DNA of 64,000 bases from Taxillus chinensis (taxonomy: Eukaryota; Streptophyta; Magnoliopsida; Santalales; Loranthaceae). Made by a program: the position numbers and the translations under genes. The DNA lies in the NCBI GenBank assembly GCA_023512835.1, contig CM042085.1, positions 6,982,062-7,046,061 on the forward strand, written 5' to 3'. Positions 12,577-24,348 of the stretch are shown here, piece after piece (position 1 is the first letter of the stretch; every line of letters begins with the position of its first letter). A model generated the notes under the pieces. The model had not been told where the DNA came from. It ran no database searches and worked only from the letters and a program-made list of their open reading frames with translations.

Positions 12577-15500
12577 TTCTTCTTAAAATCTCGCTCCCTG
12601 TCGCCCGGCAAGGAAAAGGGTATGAAATTAGTTATAAATATCAGAAGAAGAAAACGAAGATTATCAGATTCTGGAGGCAAGCCAGGGATCGCCTTCTTTC
12701 ATTAGTTAGAGAGAGAAAGTTAAGGTGAGAGGGAAGAATTAACCGAAGCAATAATAATATAAAAACAAAACAAAACGTAAGCGATTTGTATTTTCATATG
12801 TATAGTATTATAGTATTAGTATGTAGAAGCGCGTGTATGGTTCGGGGGTTGGTACCCCGCGCTGATTTACCATCACTGGTAACTCTTAATTGAAATTCCG
12901 TGTCATGCAAAATTATATTTTTTTTACAATATAAAAAATAGCATGAACCCACCGATATATATATATGTATATATATATATATACACATGATTTACTATTT
13001 TAATTTCTAATAATATAATTTTTTATTATAAAATATTTATGATAAACATGTTACTAATGTATTATACGATTTCAAAAAAAATTAGTTATTTTATGTTTTT
13101 ATGTTATTAGATAATACTAATTTTAGTTTTAAATAAATAATTTTTAAATATCTTGATCTTGATGGAAAAAATAAAGGACCATCATATGCCTTTATAGCAT
13201 TAATAGTACAAAATCATTGGTCTCATGCTTCGGATAAAACCAATTCCAAGTGGAGAATGTAATGCATGCGGGTTTAGTATCCAATATATCAAACATATAC
13301 TATTTTGATATATGTAATTTTAAAACAATATAAAATGATGCTAAAATTAAATTTGGTTTTGTTTTCGTATCCAAATTCCAAGATGTGATGGTATATATAA
13401 TCGTTAATTATAGCGCCAGACATATTTGGAATTGAGGCAATAATAAGACAAAGAGCTTCTCGCGAAAAAAAAAAAAAAGAAAAGAAAACCGTATATAAAT
13501 TTACAGTTCTTCAAGTAAGACAGTAAAGATCACACTCATGAAAACTCATTTAAATATTAAACTTATAGAAGCTAATGCATTAAACTTATGAATACGAAAT
13601 CGTTGTTGTACTCACGATCTCCCTTGCGTATTAGAGAAGAAAAAATAACACCTGCTGTTGCACACATGATCTTCTCCTTAGCAGAACACCACCGCAAGCC
13701 ACACCTCACACCTAATTCAAAAAACAGCCTCCTATGACAACAGACAGAAGGTCACCCCAATCACAACCCGATACCTAAGGTTGCATACAATAGCTAGGAA
13801 ATTTATCTCTAGAGAATCGATTCATGATTCATCACCTAAGCCGCCGGGAAAGCCATGCATAACATTGTAGAAGAGTTTTATTTATGATCACTAGAGATTG
13901 CTAGAGAGCGTTTTTAAGTTTATTTCTATAGAGAGTACGTTGTGAATATTTAAAAAATTAAAGATAATGAGCGAATGTATCACTATAAAAAAATTATCAT
14001 ACCTTCTTAATAGCTTTGCTCTAACTATTTTAAAAAATAAGACATATAGGTGGGGTCGACTGGATGCCCTGATGGGTCAAACTTTTAAAATCAATCACGC
14101 ATAAAGCATTTTTTTTCAAATCACATTTTCTTATAAAGTTGAGCTTGTATATATATAAAAAAACATGCATGGGTTAATTATGACTGTAACTCATGCTAAT
14201 AGTGAAAAGCAATGGATTACGATAAAGTAAATCGACGTTGTTTTTAAGAGACGTAGAAAATTAGCGAGTTCAGTTACCACTTAAAGCAAATGAAAACATA
14301 TAGAAACGTTGGAATGTTGTGGGGGAAAAGAGAGAGAATGCAAGTCAATGTTAAAAATAAATAAATATTTACTGACATTAAAAATAAATTCCTGACTTCT
14401 TTTATTTATTTATTGATGTTTGATAGTACGTGGGAAAAATGGTTAAAACAATATTATTGTATTTTGAGAAAATTAATTTTTTTTCATCTCAAATCTAAAA
14501 GCCATTTTTTGAGATTCTCTAATGTTTCTCTCTATCATATCATTCGATGAATTATTTTTAGGTACCGAGTTGCTTTTTTGTTTGTTTCGTTTGAGTTTGA
14601 GTTGTAGAACATTGAAAGGGTGGTCAAAAAGAAAGCCACCCCCCTTGCTTAATCGAGCTGAGGAGTCACTTTCCAAATCAGAAGATGAAGTTGTTGACAA
14701 CTGGAACATTCTAATTTGAAGGAAATCGCCACGTCTTTGCGTTTGGGTAGAACAACCGCCCCCACCCTGGCTTTTACTTTATTGTGCTAAAACAAAAAAC
14801 AGTGCCTCTCAAGCTCTCAAAGGAAGTGCACAGCGTCTCTTTTTGTCAAGTGACTTCCTCAACCTTTTCCTCAGTATATTGGTTTTTAATTAGGGAATAA
14901 GTTTGATCTGATTATTTTTTTTTATAATTTATATATATATATATATTTATTAAAAAATTATATACATCAAATTTTCTAAAATAATACATAGAGACAACAA
15001 CTAAATAGTAAATCTCATATTTACAAATTTATTATTCATCATCAAATATTTTTCTTATAATGTTTTAATATATATTATTATATTTTTAAACTTTTGATTG
15101 AGCGTAATACATGAGAGTGGGAGAGATAAAATAATAAAATATAAATTAATGAATAAATATAGATAAAAATAAAAAATAAAATATTTAATATTTTTGAAAA
15201 ATAAATACATTTTAAAAATATATATATAATATTCATCTCAAAATAGAAATGAGAATGTCAAGATTAAATGTGAATCCTCTTATGCATAGTTATTTTAGGG
15301 AAATAAGAAGAGAGATAGAGATAAGAAAAATGTCTTCATACTCATGAAACAAGGACCATATTTGGTTGGATTATTTTTTTAAATTTTTAAAAAGTGATAG
15401 TTAGTTTTGAATAAAAAAAATTAAAAATTAAAATTCTAAAATGATTTTTTTTTTTACAAATTTTAACTATGATGGAGAGTCCAAATAGATTTACATGCCT

Positions 15501-15649
15501 AAAAAGGCCGGCTCAATGAGGCTCTCGATTGTTGTCATATACGAAGCAAGAACGTAGGCTTCATCTCAAATTATGTTTTATATTTTTGAAGGCATTAAGT
15601 ATTTTTCCAATTGTGAATATGTAATAATGTGTTTAAATTGAGCTTCTAA
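12577..15649. other. AT-rich intergenic region, no gene seen
   Basis: The first few hundred bases hold the promoter and 5' UTR of the aspartic protease; a purine-rich leader is visible at 12640-12730. The rest is AT-rich with short homopolymers, an AT microsatellite at 12954-12983, and no convincing coding exon on either strand. Confidence 0.5.
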
Positions 15650-16014
15650 GAGGAACTCCAAGAGGCTCTCTATTGTCTACAAATAGAGAGCCAAATGCAA
15701 AAAACAAGCTCCAACAAACTCTTCATTTGACTCTCCACATGTAGAAAAAGCTATAGTGACTCTTCATTTTTGAAGAGTGACTATTCATTCTTCACATATT
15801 ATTTTAATATTTGTTATTTTCTCTTTCTTCTCTTTTCTCTCCAAATGAAAGTTTATTATATTAAAAATATAATAAAATTTATTATTTTAATACAAATAAA
15901 GTTGAAATGAAGAGTGTTGTTGGAGTTAGAAGCAAAAAAAAAAAAAAACACTCTTCACAAATAAAAAATTCTCTACATGTGAAGATAGAATACATATTAT
16001 TGTTGGAGATGCTC
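15650..16014. mobile_element. MITE (same family as the elements at 55073 and 63118), TAA target duplication
   Basis: The left end is GAGGAACTCCAAGAGGCTCT and the reversed right end is GAGCATCTCCAACAA. Direct TAA duplications lie at 15647-15649 and 16015-16017. It is 365 bp, non-coding and AT-rich, and shares the motifs gactattcatt and tctcttttctctcc (partly reversed) with the two elements in the carboxypeptidase region. TIR and TSD fit a PIF/Harbinger-derived MITE. Confidence 0.7.
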
Positions 16015-16017
16015 TAA

Positions 16018-18447
16018 CTGATGGTGGGATTTTAGTGGTGATTAGGAATGTTTGACAAGTTTCAAACCAGTGCATTAATACGAGTGTGAAAGCCACTAGG
16101 ATGATAATCAATCTAATACTTGGAAAAAATAATAATATAAGGAGTTGAAAGAGAAATAAAATATAATAGTGGTTCAACAACATACTCGTTTTCTATGTTT
16201 ACTTCTCAAATATCAGTTTAAGCTTTACTAATGATATTGAATAACAGATACTAATCCGACGTGTATCACTTTATTATTTTCATGGGTTTAAAGACGATTT
16301 ATAATATGCTTTATTGAAATAAAAATAAATTTGCAATTTACTTATATGGAATTAGCAAAAATTACTAGTTATTTTAGTGGGATAAATAAGAATCTACGGA
16401 GAACAAAAACAAAAATTAACCTCGTTAATATATAAGAATTTGAATGATAATTTGAATAATTTTTATACTTTAGCATATAGAATATAAAAAATATATATCT
16501 AATTACTATTGCATAATTGAAGTAACATCTCATTTATATTTGTTAGATTTCATTTAGCTTTTACTTACTATTATGTTGCTATACTAACAATTTTGTGATT
16601 TTTTTCAATATGAAATATAAGACTTATTTAAAACTAGGCTTATTCTAGATGGAGTGTACGAAATATTGAAGATTGCTCAAATTAAGAGTTGTTCGAAATA
16701 GAGGGTTTTTAGGAGATACAAGAGTGTTGTGATTTGGTTATCTTCTTTAATTGTAACTTGAATCTGTGCCAACATCAGCCAATCTTGTGCTCTGATATCA
16801 GTTGTTGAGATTTGCTCAAGCAATCTCATTTATGATCGGTACTAACAAATACACAATCACTATACAATAAACAATATATATACACAGTAGAATAAAATAA
16901 GGAAAAGGTATGAGATACAAGAATACAGAGAATCTTTATTTATAAATCAGGAGAAAACCACATGAGATCAACAATTTCATTGTAGAAAGGAATGATATAA
17001 CTTATGAGTCAAAATTTTATTTCAATTTTTGCGGTGTTTTCTCTCTTATCTCTCAAGCTCCATTTGTTCTATTATAACTTCTTTACATGAAGCATTACTG
17101 TTATAGGAAATTATAATATTATCTTTAAAAAGAAAGTCCAACAAGTAGAGAGACTTAAGTTTCTTCAAAATTATTCTTTTATATAGCCCAATGCTGAGCA
17201 ACCTAGTTGGGAGGGCTTGGCTAACAAATATACCTTATTGTGCTTTGCATCCCATACTATATTGTACCATGTCTTGGATTCTGAGAGGTATTGATGCAAG
17301 GGAAAAAGATGTAATTGGATTCTAAAAGGTATTTTCTTTATCACTTCAATTCTCTTACACATTGCTATACATGGCAATTATAATACACAATTATGTCTTT
17401 CTAGAAATATGATGGTATGATTATTTTTTTTAGGAGGCTAATAGGAGAGCACTATTTTTTTTTTTGTTATTTGAATAATAATAATAATTAATTAATAATA
17501 ACGATAACAAAAATAATAGAACACCTAATGTTAATTTTTGTTTTTTCATTTAACAATAATAAGAGAATAATAACACTCTTATAAAAATAGCATCTCCCTT
17601 TTTTGTTTTAAAAAAATATTTTGCAAAATAAGGTATATAATTAATTAATTAGAAATAAACAACAGAAATAAAAATTACTATAAGAAAATAATATCCCTAA
17701 CACAATAAGTCTAATAGGGTCATTTCTGGCTTACTCGGTTATTTAATTACAAGGCTTCCTAAGATTCATAGGCCATAGCTATCCGGTTTCATTACAATTT
17801 TAGCTATGTATCTAAAATAAGTATGGTCATATCAATTTGTTTGCCTCCATCGACCAAATCAAAATTTGCAAAGTCCGTCGTACTTATGACTCAAAAAATG
17901 GAAACAATATAATATATATACACATATTGATAACTGATTACACGACCAGGATTTAAGAGGCACTTCAAAGACTTCGATTGCTTCTATACAAGGGCTGAGA
18001 TGATTGAGTAAAGGCTTAATGACGTGACGCAAGGAAATACTTCGGCCTCTTCGCCCACCTAATGCGCGACTTTTCTTCTTAAATAAGTAAAACCTCTATT
18101 GTACAGGTTTTTTTTGTTCTAGGAAGCACCTGCCCTGCCCATATATGCTCATACATAGGAATTCAATTCAAACAAATTTGACTTGTTCAAGCCAAAGTTT
18201 GGTTCGGCTCATTGACAACCTTAATTATTTAATTACTTTGGTTTGCTCATTGTCCAAATAGGTTTTCCCTTCAATAGTATTCTTTCTACACCTTACACCT
18301 TATTTATCATGCAAGGTAGGCATTTCATCATCGCCGAAAACATAAGAATTAAATGACATCTCTATTGGAGTTTAGCGTGTTGTAAACTTATAGGACTAAG
18401 TTTGTTGTCCTTAAAACAATTACAGAATTTCAAATAACACTCATTTA
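16018..18447. other. AT-rich intergenic region with a possible Copia remnant
   Basis: No gene is seen. At 16789-16800 the reversed strand reads TGATATCAGAGC, one mismatch from the initiator-tRNA-Met primer binding site of Copia elements. DNA to its right (about 16805-17150) ends in LTR-like text with AATAAAG on the minus strand. No second LTR or polymerase domain is visible, so this is at most a degraded fragment. Confidence 0.4.
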
Positions 18448-18882
18448 GGGTGTATTTGGTTTTGGTATGAGATAAAGAGGTGTTATTAGTAAATGGTAAT
18501 AATAGTGTGGTAATAATAATCCTGGTTTCTAATAACACTTCATTTAAAATTAATAATGTGTTCACGTCGGAATTAGCCATAAGATTGAATTTAGTCTTGT
18601 AATTGAGTATAGTAATGTGTTTGATTTGTCTATTTTATAGGCATACCGAGAAGAAGCTTTGGATTACTTAATAACATATTATGGTAAAAAGTAATCATGC
18701 AAATATATTTTATAAAAGTAATACCCATTGGGGCATTAATAATCCCACCTTATAGCTTAGGATTAATAATATCCCCTAAAGGGATATTAATGTATTGTAG
18801 AGATTATTAGTACCCCTTAAACATATCAACCCAGATGAGGTACCATTTATGAATCATGTGGTTATTCTAAACAAATGCACCC
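18448..18882. mobile_element. MITE with GGGTGYATTTG ends, TTA target duplication
   Basis: Left end GGGTGTATTTG and reversed right end GGGTGCATTTG form terminal inverted repeats with one mismatch. TTA flanks both sides (18445-18447 and 18883-18885). It is 435 bp, AT-rich, with no coding. This fits a PIF/Harbinger-type MITE. It is a different family from the GAGNAACTCC elements. Confidence 0.7.
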
Positions 18883-18885
18883 TTA

Positions 18886-19904
18886 GGGATTCCAATATTT
18901 GATATTTCATTATGTCTTAAGATTTAATTTCCTCTTTTGCTAATCTATTTTTATACTTTTTTTAATAACATGACAAAATATTTAAATTTTCCCACACATA
19001 CGTAGTAATGGAAAATTTAATAGTTAGAGCATCTCCGTCGGCCCCCTAATCGTGTGCCCCTTCCCCTTCGTCCCCCCCCCCGGTCGCGCGCCCCTTCCCC
19101 TCCGTCGCCCTCCTGGTCGTGCGCCCCTTCCCCTGCGTTCATACTCCCTGTCGTGTGTGCCCGCCCAAGGCCCAGTCAGTCTAGGAATTTGGAAGTTGGA
19201 AAAGAGTAAGGATAGATTGAAAAAAATAAATGTTTAACAAAAAAATAAATGACACACGAGTGCTATTAGTTAAAGGCTAACTATAGCAATTTAGTTTTAG
19301 ATAGTCAATTTAGCTTGCTAATCATATATTTATACTTCATTATGCATCCTATTTTATGTAATAATAATTTAATGTATTTTTTTGTTAATTTTTATACAAG
19401 TTATTTTCATTTGATTTCATTCGAAGCCATTTCAGCTTTTAGGATTCGGTTAAATCAAGTACAATCCTTGTGTAATTATGATAGAAAGGCTCCCAAACAA
19501 AATGTTACACGATGAAAAAAAGAATCGCCAATAGAAAATTAGAGATGTGAATCAAGCGCATGTGTGGAAGGTACAACACCCTTAAAATGCTTAAAATTGA
19601 TACCTAGAGTTTCTACTTATGTTAAAGTTTTTTATTTTCTTTTTTAAGAAATAATTTTTTATTTAAAAAAAAATGAGAAATATAGGACCAAACCTCTCTT
19701 ATGGCAAAGGTTTCAAGAAAAAAAAGTATGTTTTGACACGTTAGAATATTACGAGAAATAAAAGGAAATAAAACAATTGTCACTATCGATTTCAGTCTAA
19801 GCAGATAGAGTACAAGCATCAATTGCAAGCGGATTTTAGTGATAAAAAAGGAGAAATACAATAAATATCACGCGGAGGTTATGAAACCAACATCGCCACT
19901 GAAT
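18886..19904. other. Intergenic region with a C-rich patch
   Basis: A C-rich patch at 19030-19170 contains three partial copies of a cgcgccccttcccctccg-like word. It begins after TTAGAGCATCTCC, which resembles the left end of a MITE, but I found no matching right end. The plus-strand open frame across it (19052-19237) is a product of repeat composition. The rest is AT-rich DNA and presumed 3' UTR of the ATP10-like gene. Confidence 0.45.
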
Positions 19905-22340
19905 TCATTTCTCTTCCAACAGACGTGAAGTGCAACACAGAAGTGATGACAACTCTTCCTGAGTCGCGAACCCAAAACCCTGCCACCTTATTCTACCAAA
20001 CTTGTCAAGCAGGAATATGTACCTGCAGTGTGAATGATTGAAGATTTTACATCAAGTTAAATACGACATTTACACCTGTGTTGTGACAAAACTAGAGGAA
20101 TAATTAGAAATCGGAACAATTTTTTACCCAGTGAGAAGATTCAATATCTTAAGCTCTTTCTTAAAGTCATAGTTATCACCAAAAAAGTATACATTCCGCC
20201 TCTGAAGCACATCCTTTGTCTGATTCGGTTTAGGTTTCTTCATCATCTTAAGAAGAAATAGCTTAATCGGACTCAAAGATAAAAACCAAGAATCTATGAA
20301 TGATACCTGACAACAAAGAAGCTTAGTAATTTAACAGATAGACTTGATTAAAAATGTTCAATACCATCCAGATTCTAGGAAAATAACAATGACAATAAAA
20401 TCAGACCATCTTCAATGCCAGGTTTGTTTGCGTTAGCCAGACCGTTGAAGCATTTTAGGAGTGAATTATGTACTTTGGCGTTGCCTCCTAAATCCCACGT
20501 TTCATAGGTAAATTGTGCATTTGCCATGAACCAGACAAGCATAACACATACAACAGCCAAGGTGGTAAGTTAACTAATGTTAGGACAAAACCACAATTAT
20601 GTGTTTCAGCAGTACGGATTTGTTTAGCAATGACATTGGATTAAAACAACATGCCAATGCCAGAAAAGGCTCTAGTTGGTGAGCTTGAAGCCCCAAGGTC
20701 CATAGCTTGTAAAGGATAAAACAATAAACACATGAACAAAAGCATGTGTCTAGTGAATCAAAAGAAAAAGTGAAAAGTTAACTGTTAGCCCCTTTGTTAT
20801 AGCTTGTAAAGGATAACCCATTACACAACAAAATTCATAGTACCTTGTACACATGAATGCTCCCTGAACCATTATATGCATCAAGAAAAGGCACAGTCCA
20901 AGAATCAATCATTGCCTGTCCATTAGAAAAGAACATTATGTAATCACAGACTTTTAACACAGGAAACCTCAATCTGTATAATTGAAAATATTTTAGCTGT
21001 TACTGTATTAAATAGAAGATGACAATCGGTCTAGCATGCATCGGTTTTCTAGTAGGCCAAGCCAATGAATACACAGGCTTTACATCATCGAACATGAAAA
21101 AGCAAGAGACGATGAAAAAATATGGCTAGATTCCAGCTGTTCTACGTGAGGTTTTGTGTAAGGTCAAGAAGACCAGTCTTAACCCTGCTACCAGCGTCAC
21201 AGAAGCTAACATGCATCCTAGGTACCTGAAAGCACCCATCAACAGATGACCTAGAACCTAAATCATCCTCAATCAACGCACAGGTGTAGAACATAGATTT
21301 TTTATTTGTAATCATCCAACTAACAAAATCATTAATTAGTCCAAAATCCAATTCAAACACACAAGCCAGCAACACTGCTGGACAGAATTTAGTGTTAATT
21401 TCAATGACATGTAGCCAAACGGAGAAGATGACAAAGAATAAAAAAAATCAATGGAGGACTTGAAACGAATAACAGCATAGAAGGTTCACATGTACCAGTA
21501 CCGAAAATGGCATGAAATGAATTTTAGTAAGTGAGAACAAATATAAAGAAAAAGTGGCATTCTGGGTCATCCCTATAAACAATAAAGTACATTTATCTTC
21601 TAAACAAGAATCAAATCTCTAAACACAGCCCATTGTGTCCGCACCCGAGAATTTGCTCTAAAGGCAAGACACAGTAGAGAAGCGCTTGGGATATCGGATT
21701 CATGGGCAACCGCTTCATTCCCATTTAAACAAATGGGCAACTTAATCCTAGTACCATCCGAATAGGTCACTTCAATCCCAGGAAACTTAGCAGCCGCCAT
21801 AGCCGGAATTATAATTTTGTTTGCCATCGCAATCTACAAAAAACACATACAGTGATTTGATTCATCAGCGACCGATACACACGTTAATTTATAGTCGATC
21901 ACGGGAATCCCAATCCGAGTAGAACATATGGGTGTTCGGGATTGTGAATTTGTGATTGCAGATTACCTTGCCGCCATGTTTCTTGAGCTCGGACAAGTCA
22001 TCGAAGTAGCCTCGGCTCATCTCGTCCTTACTGCCCTAAATCGCGCATTTGCGATGGGGGATTAAACCCAAAAAAAAAAAAAAGTGTTTGGAAGCCGAGA
22101 AAATGGAGGGAGAAAAGAGACAAACGATTAGACAGATTTGACGTACAGTCGAGCTCGCTCCTTCTGGATGGCGGCTTTATTGAACATCCGATGAACGTCG
22201 AGGAATCGAGCCGAGGTTCTTGGTGGCAGAAGATTCAAAGGTGTAAGGAAAGGGTTGTTGTTGTTGTTGGCGGCGGCGGCTGCTTCATTTCTGATGGTTG
22301 GAGGAGTGAACGAGGCAATCGACCGCCTCAGCCTCCACAT
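19905..22340 (-). CDS. ATP10: ATP10-like mitochondrial ATP synthase assembly factor
   Basis: Six exons, high to low: 22340-22147, 22030-21967, 21833-21645, 20915-20844, 20306-20128 and 20022-19905, in frame, 271 aa. The N-terminus (MWRLRRSIASFTPP) is basic and Ser/Thr-rich, as expected for a mitochondrial presequence. Blocks typical of the ATP10 family follow: SRGYFDDLSELKKHGGK, FPGIEVTYSDGTRIKLP, SLLCLAFRA, MIDSWTVPFLDAY, VSFIDSWFLSLSPIK, MMKKPKPNQTKDVL, RRNVYFFGDNYDFKK and GYIFLLDKFGRIRWQGFG. In yeast Atp10 is needed to assemble the Fo sector around Atp6; the plant role is inferred from family. All introns are GT-AG. The start was chosen as the ATG giving a basic presequence; an open frame continues upstream (to 22481) without it. 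The symbol is by family, not a confirmed orthologue name. Confidence 0.9.
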
Positions 22341-22672
22341 CGCCGGTCCGATGTCGTTGTATCGAGTCGACCTATTTCGTATTTGATGTGTCTCTCTATA
22401 AACAAAAGCTTTTTTAATCAAATTCGAAATGTCTGCTTTACAACAATATTCCTTTATTGAAAATTTTAAACTATTTATCATTCATAAATTTCCATATTTT
22501 TTGAGAAAATTTTTTTTCCATATTTCTCTATATATATATATATATATGTTGATCGTTGAATTATTCTTTTGGGCCATAAAGTACATTAAAATTGTAAATA
22601 AAGTATATAGAATTATCCTTTTGGACCAGGAGACTTAATTTGATGCGAGTATAATATGCGTTATGACTTGAA

Positions 22673-23065
22673 TTCGCTGATGAGCAACGTTAGCTCACTA
22701 TTGTGGTGAGCTGACTTATTTTGAACTATGTCGATATTTGTTTCTAAAATTAACCGTTAGATTGAATATCCATGTAATATATATCATGTTTTTAAAATTT
22801 AAAGCCTATCTAACGGTTAAGTTTTGTGCAAATTAAATTAGAAAAAAATCTAAATTTTAATAAATTAAACATTATTTATTTATCTTTATATTTTTTCTAA
22901 TTGAATTTGCATAAAACTTAACCGTTAGATCGCTTTTAAATTTTATAGGTATCATATATATTACATGAATATTCAATCTAACGGTTAATTTTGGAAACAA
23001 ATATCGATATAGTTCAAAATAAATTAACTCACTACGGTGGTGAGTTGACGTTACTCACCAGCAAA
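22673..23065. mobile_element. Foldback MITE with long inverted arms
   Basis: The left arm (TTCGCTGATGAGCAACGT, then about 110 bp) is matched by the reversed right arm (TTTGCTGGTGAGTAACGT). The similarity runs well into the element, including gatatttgtttc and aaccgttagattgaatat in both arms; central copies of aacttaaccgttagat complete a nearly full hairpin. There is no coding capacity. Long TIRs suggest a Mutator-derived MITE, but I found no clear 8-9 bp target duplication. Confidence 0.65.
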
Positions 23066-23271
23066 TCCAAATCTCACTCTCTCATTAGGCATACTATATG
23101 CCTTCAAAATAATGATCATAAATGTTAGACTATTCATGAGACTTATATTATTACTATAGGTTTTTTATTTTCGTTTGATGTTCAGTCTGTTTGAGGAGGA
23201 CAACTCCAATAACAAGAGCCAAGTTGTTGAAAAGTAAAAGAGATTAAAAAGAAAAAAAACCTAAATATTTG

Positions 23272-23366
23272 AATGTCCATATTATTCTTACATTAAATTA
23301 AATAGGATGTCCATTATTATTCTTACATTAAATTAAACAGGATGTCCATTATTATTCTTACATTAT
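23272..23366. repeat. Tandem repeat, ~35-bp unit, 2.7 copies
   Basis: The phrase atgtccattattattcttac followed by attaaattaaacagg occurs almost unchanged at 23272, 23307 and 23342; the third copy is truncated. Confidence 0.85.
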
Positions 23367-24348
23367 TCATATATTAGTAATGTTTCATATATATTAATGA
23401 TATACAACTCTTTTTTTTATTTATCTTAACAAGAATAACCTTGAGCAAATTTTAATTTCTTGGATAGACATAACATTAAGTCATGTCTAATAATTTCCTG
23501 ATTGTTTATTAAAATTGTTTATTAAACTACTAGTAGTACCATTACATAAAGTGTAAGTATTTTTATTTTTAAAATCATACAAAATTGTTAACCTAAATAT
23601 ACCAAAAAACCTTATCCCTACTTTGATGAGCTTGGAGACATACAAGCCATCCTAATAACATCTTAAACAATATTGATATATTGACTTATTCAACATTTTA
23701 TAAATTGATTATCGTACCAATCATACCAAGTCATATTATAATATAAAAAAATCCATGATTAAATTTTGTTCATATTTTTTGTGTCAGGCGGGAATTAAAC
23801 AGATATAACTTTCCATTATTACAACCAAATATTTCTATAAAGTTTATAAAGATAAATTTTATTTTATTTTGACTTACTAAGGAATCAAATTTCCCACCAA
23901 ATATGTAGTAATGAAGTGCACAGGTTATATGAATGATGGAATTCACCATTTTGCAATTTGCTTGTTTTGTAAGAGACAATTTAATATTTATATAAATAAT
24001 GCACAATTAAAATTGTAATTAATTCGATGTCATTCAAAAGTATGAATTTTTAACATATATTATACCATGTTTTCCAAATTCTAAAAAGGAAAAAAAAACA
24101 ACAAAGTACATATAAAATGGTTAAATTAAAAACTAAACTCGTTTGTGAACAAAAAAAACATTAGAAGAACAAAGTACACAATCTTTAGCTTTAAGGGTAT
24201 TTAGACCTTGAAATCATTGGAAGTTGATGACAAAGGCACAACTTTCAACTTTGGACAAACGAAAAAGAAAACTACGTGATTGTGAAAACAAAAGAAAAAC
24301 TAGCATACTCCAACAAACAGGGATACCTAAAAACCCGAACTAACAAGT

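Larger units (their letters stand above)
22341..24348. other. Intergenic between VPS41 and the ATP10-like gene
   Basis: Contains a foldback MITE (22673-23065), a short tandem repeat (23272-23366) and AT-rich DNA. The ATP10-like promoter and the VPS41 3' UTR must lie at the two edges. No further gene is recognised. Confidence 0.5.

Noticed and set aside
12335..12705. Open frames on the plus strand opposite aspartic protease exon 1
   Set aside because: Shadows of the GC-rich Ala-coding first exon on the minus strand.
19052..19237. Plus frame with PLPLRRPPGRA repeats
   Set aside because: A C-rich tandem patch read as codons; no start or splice context and no homologue.
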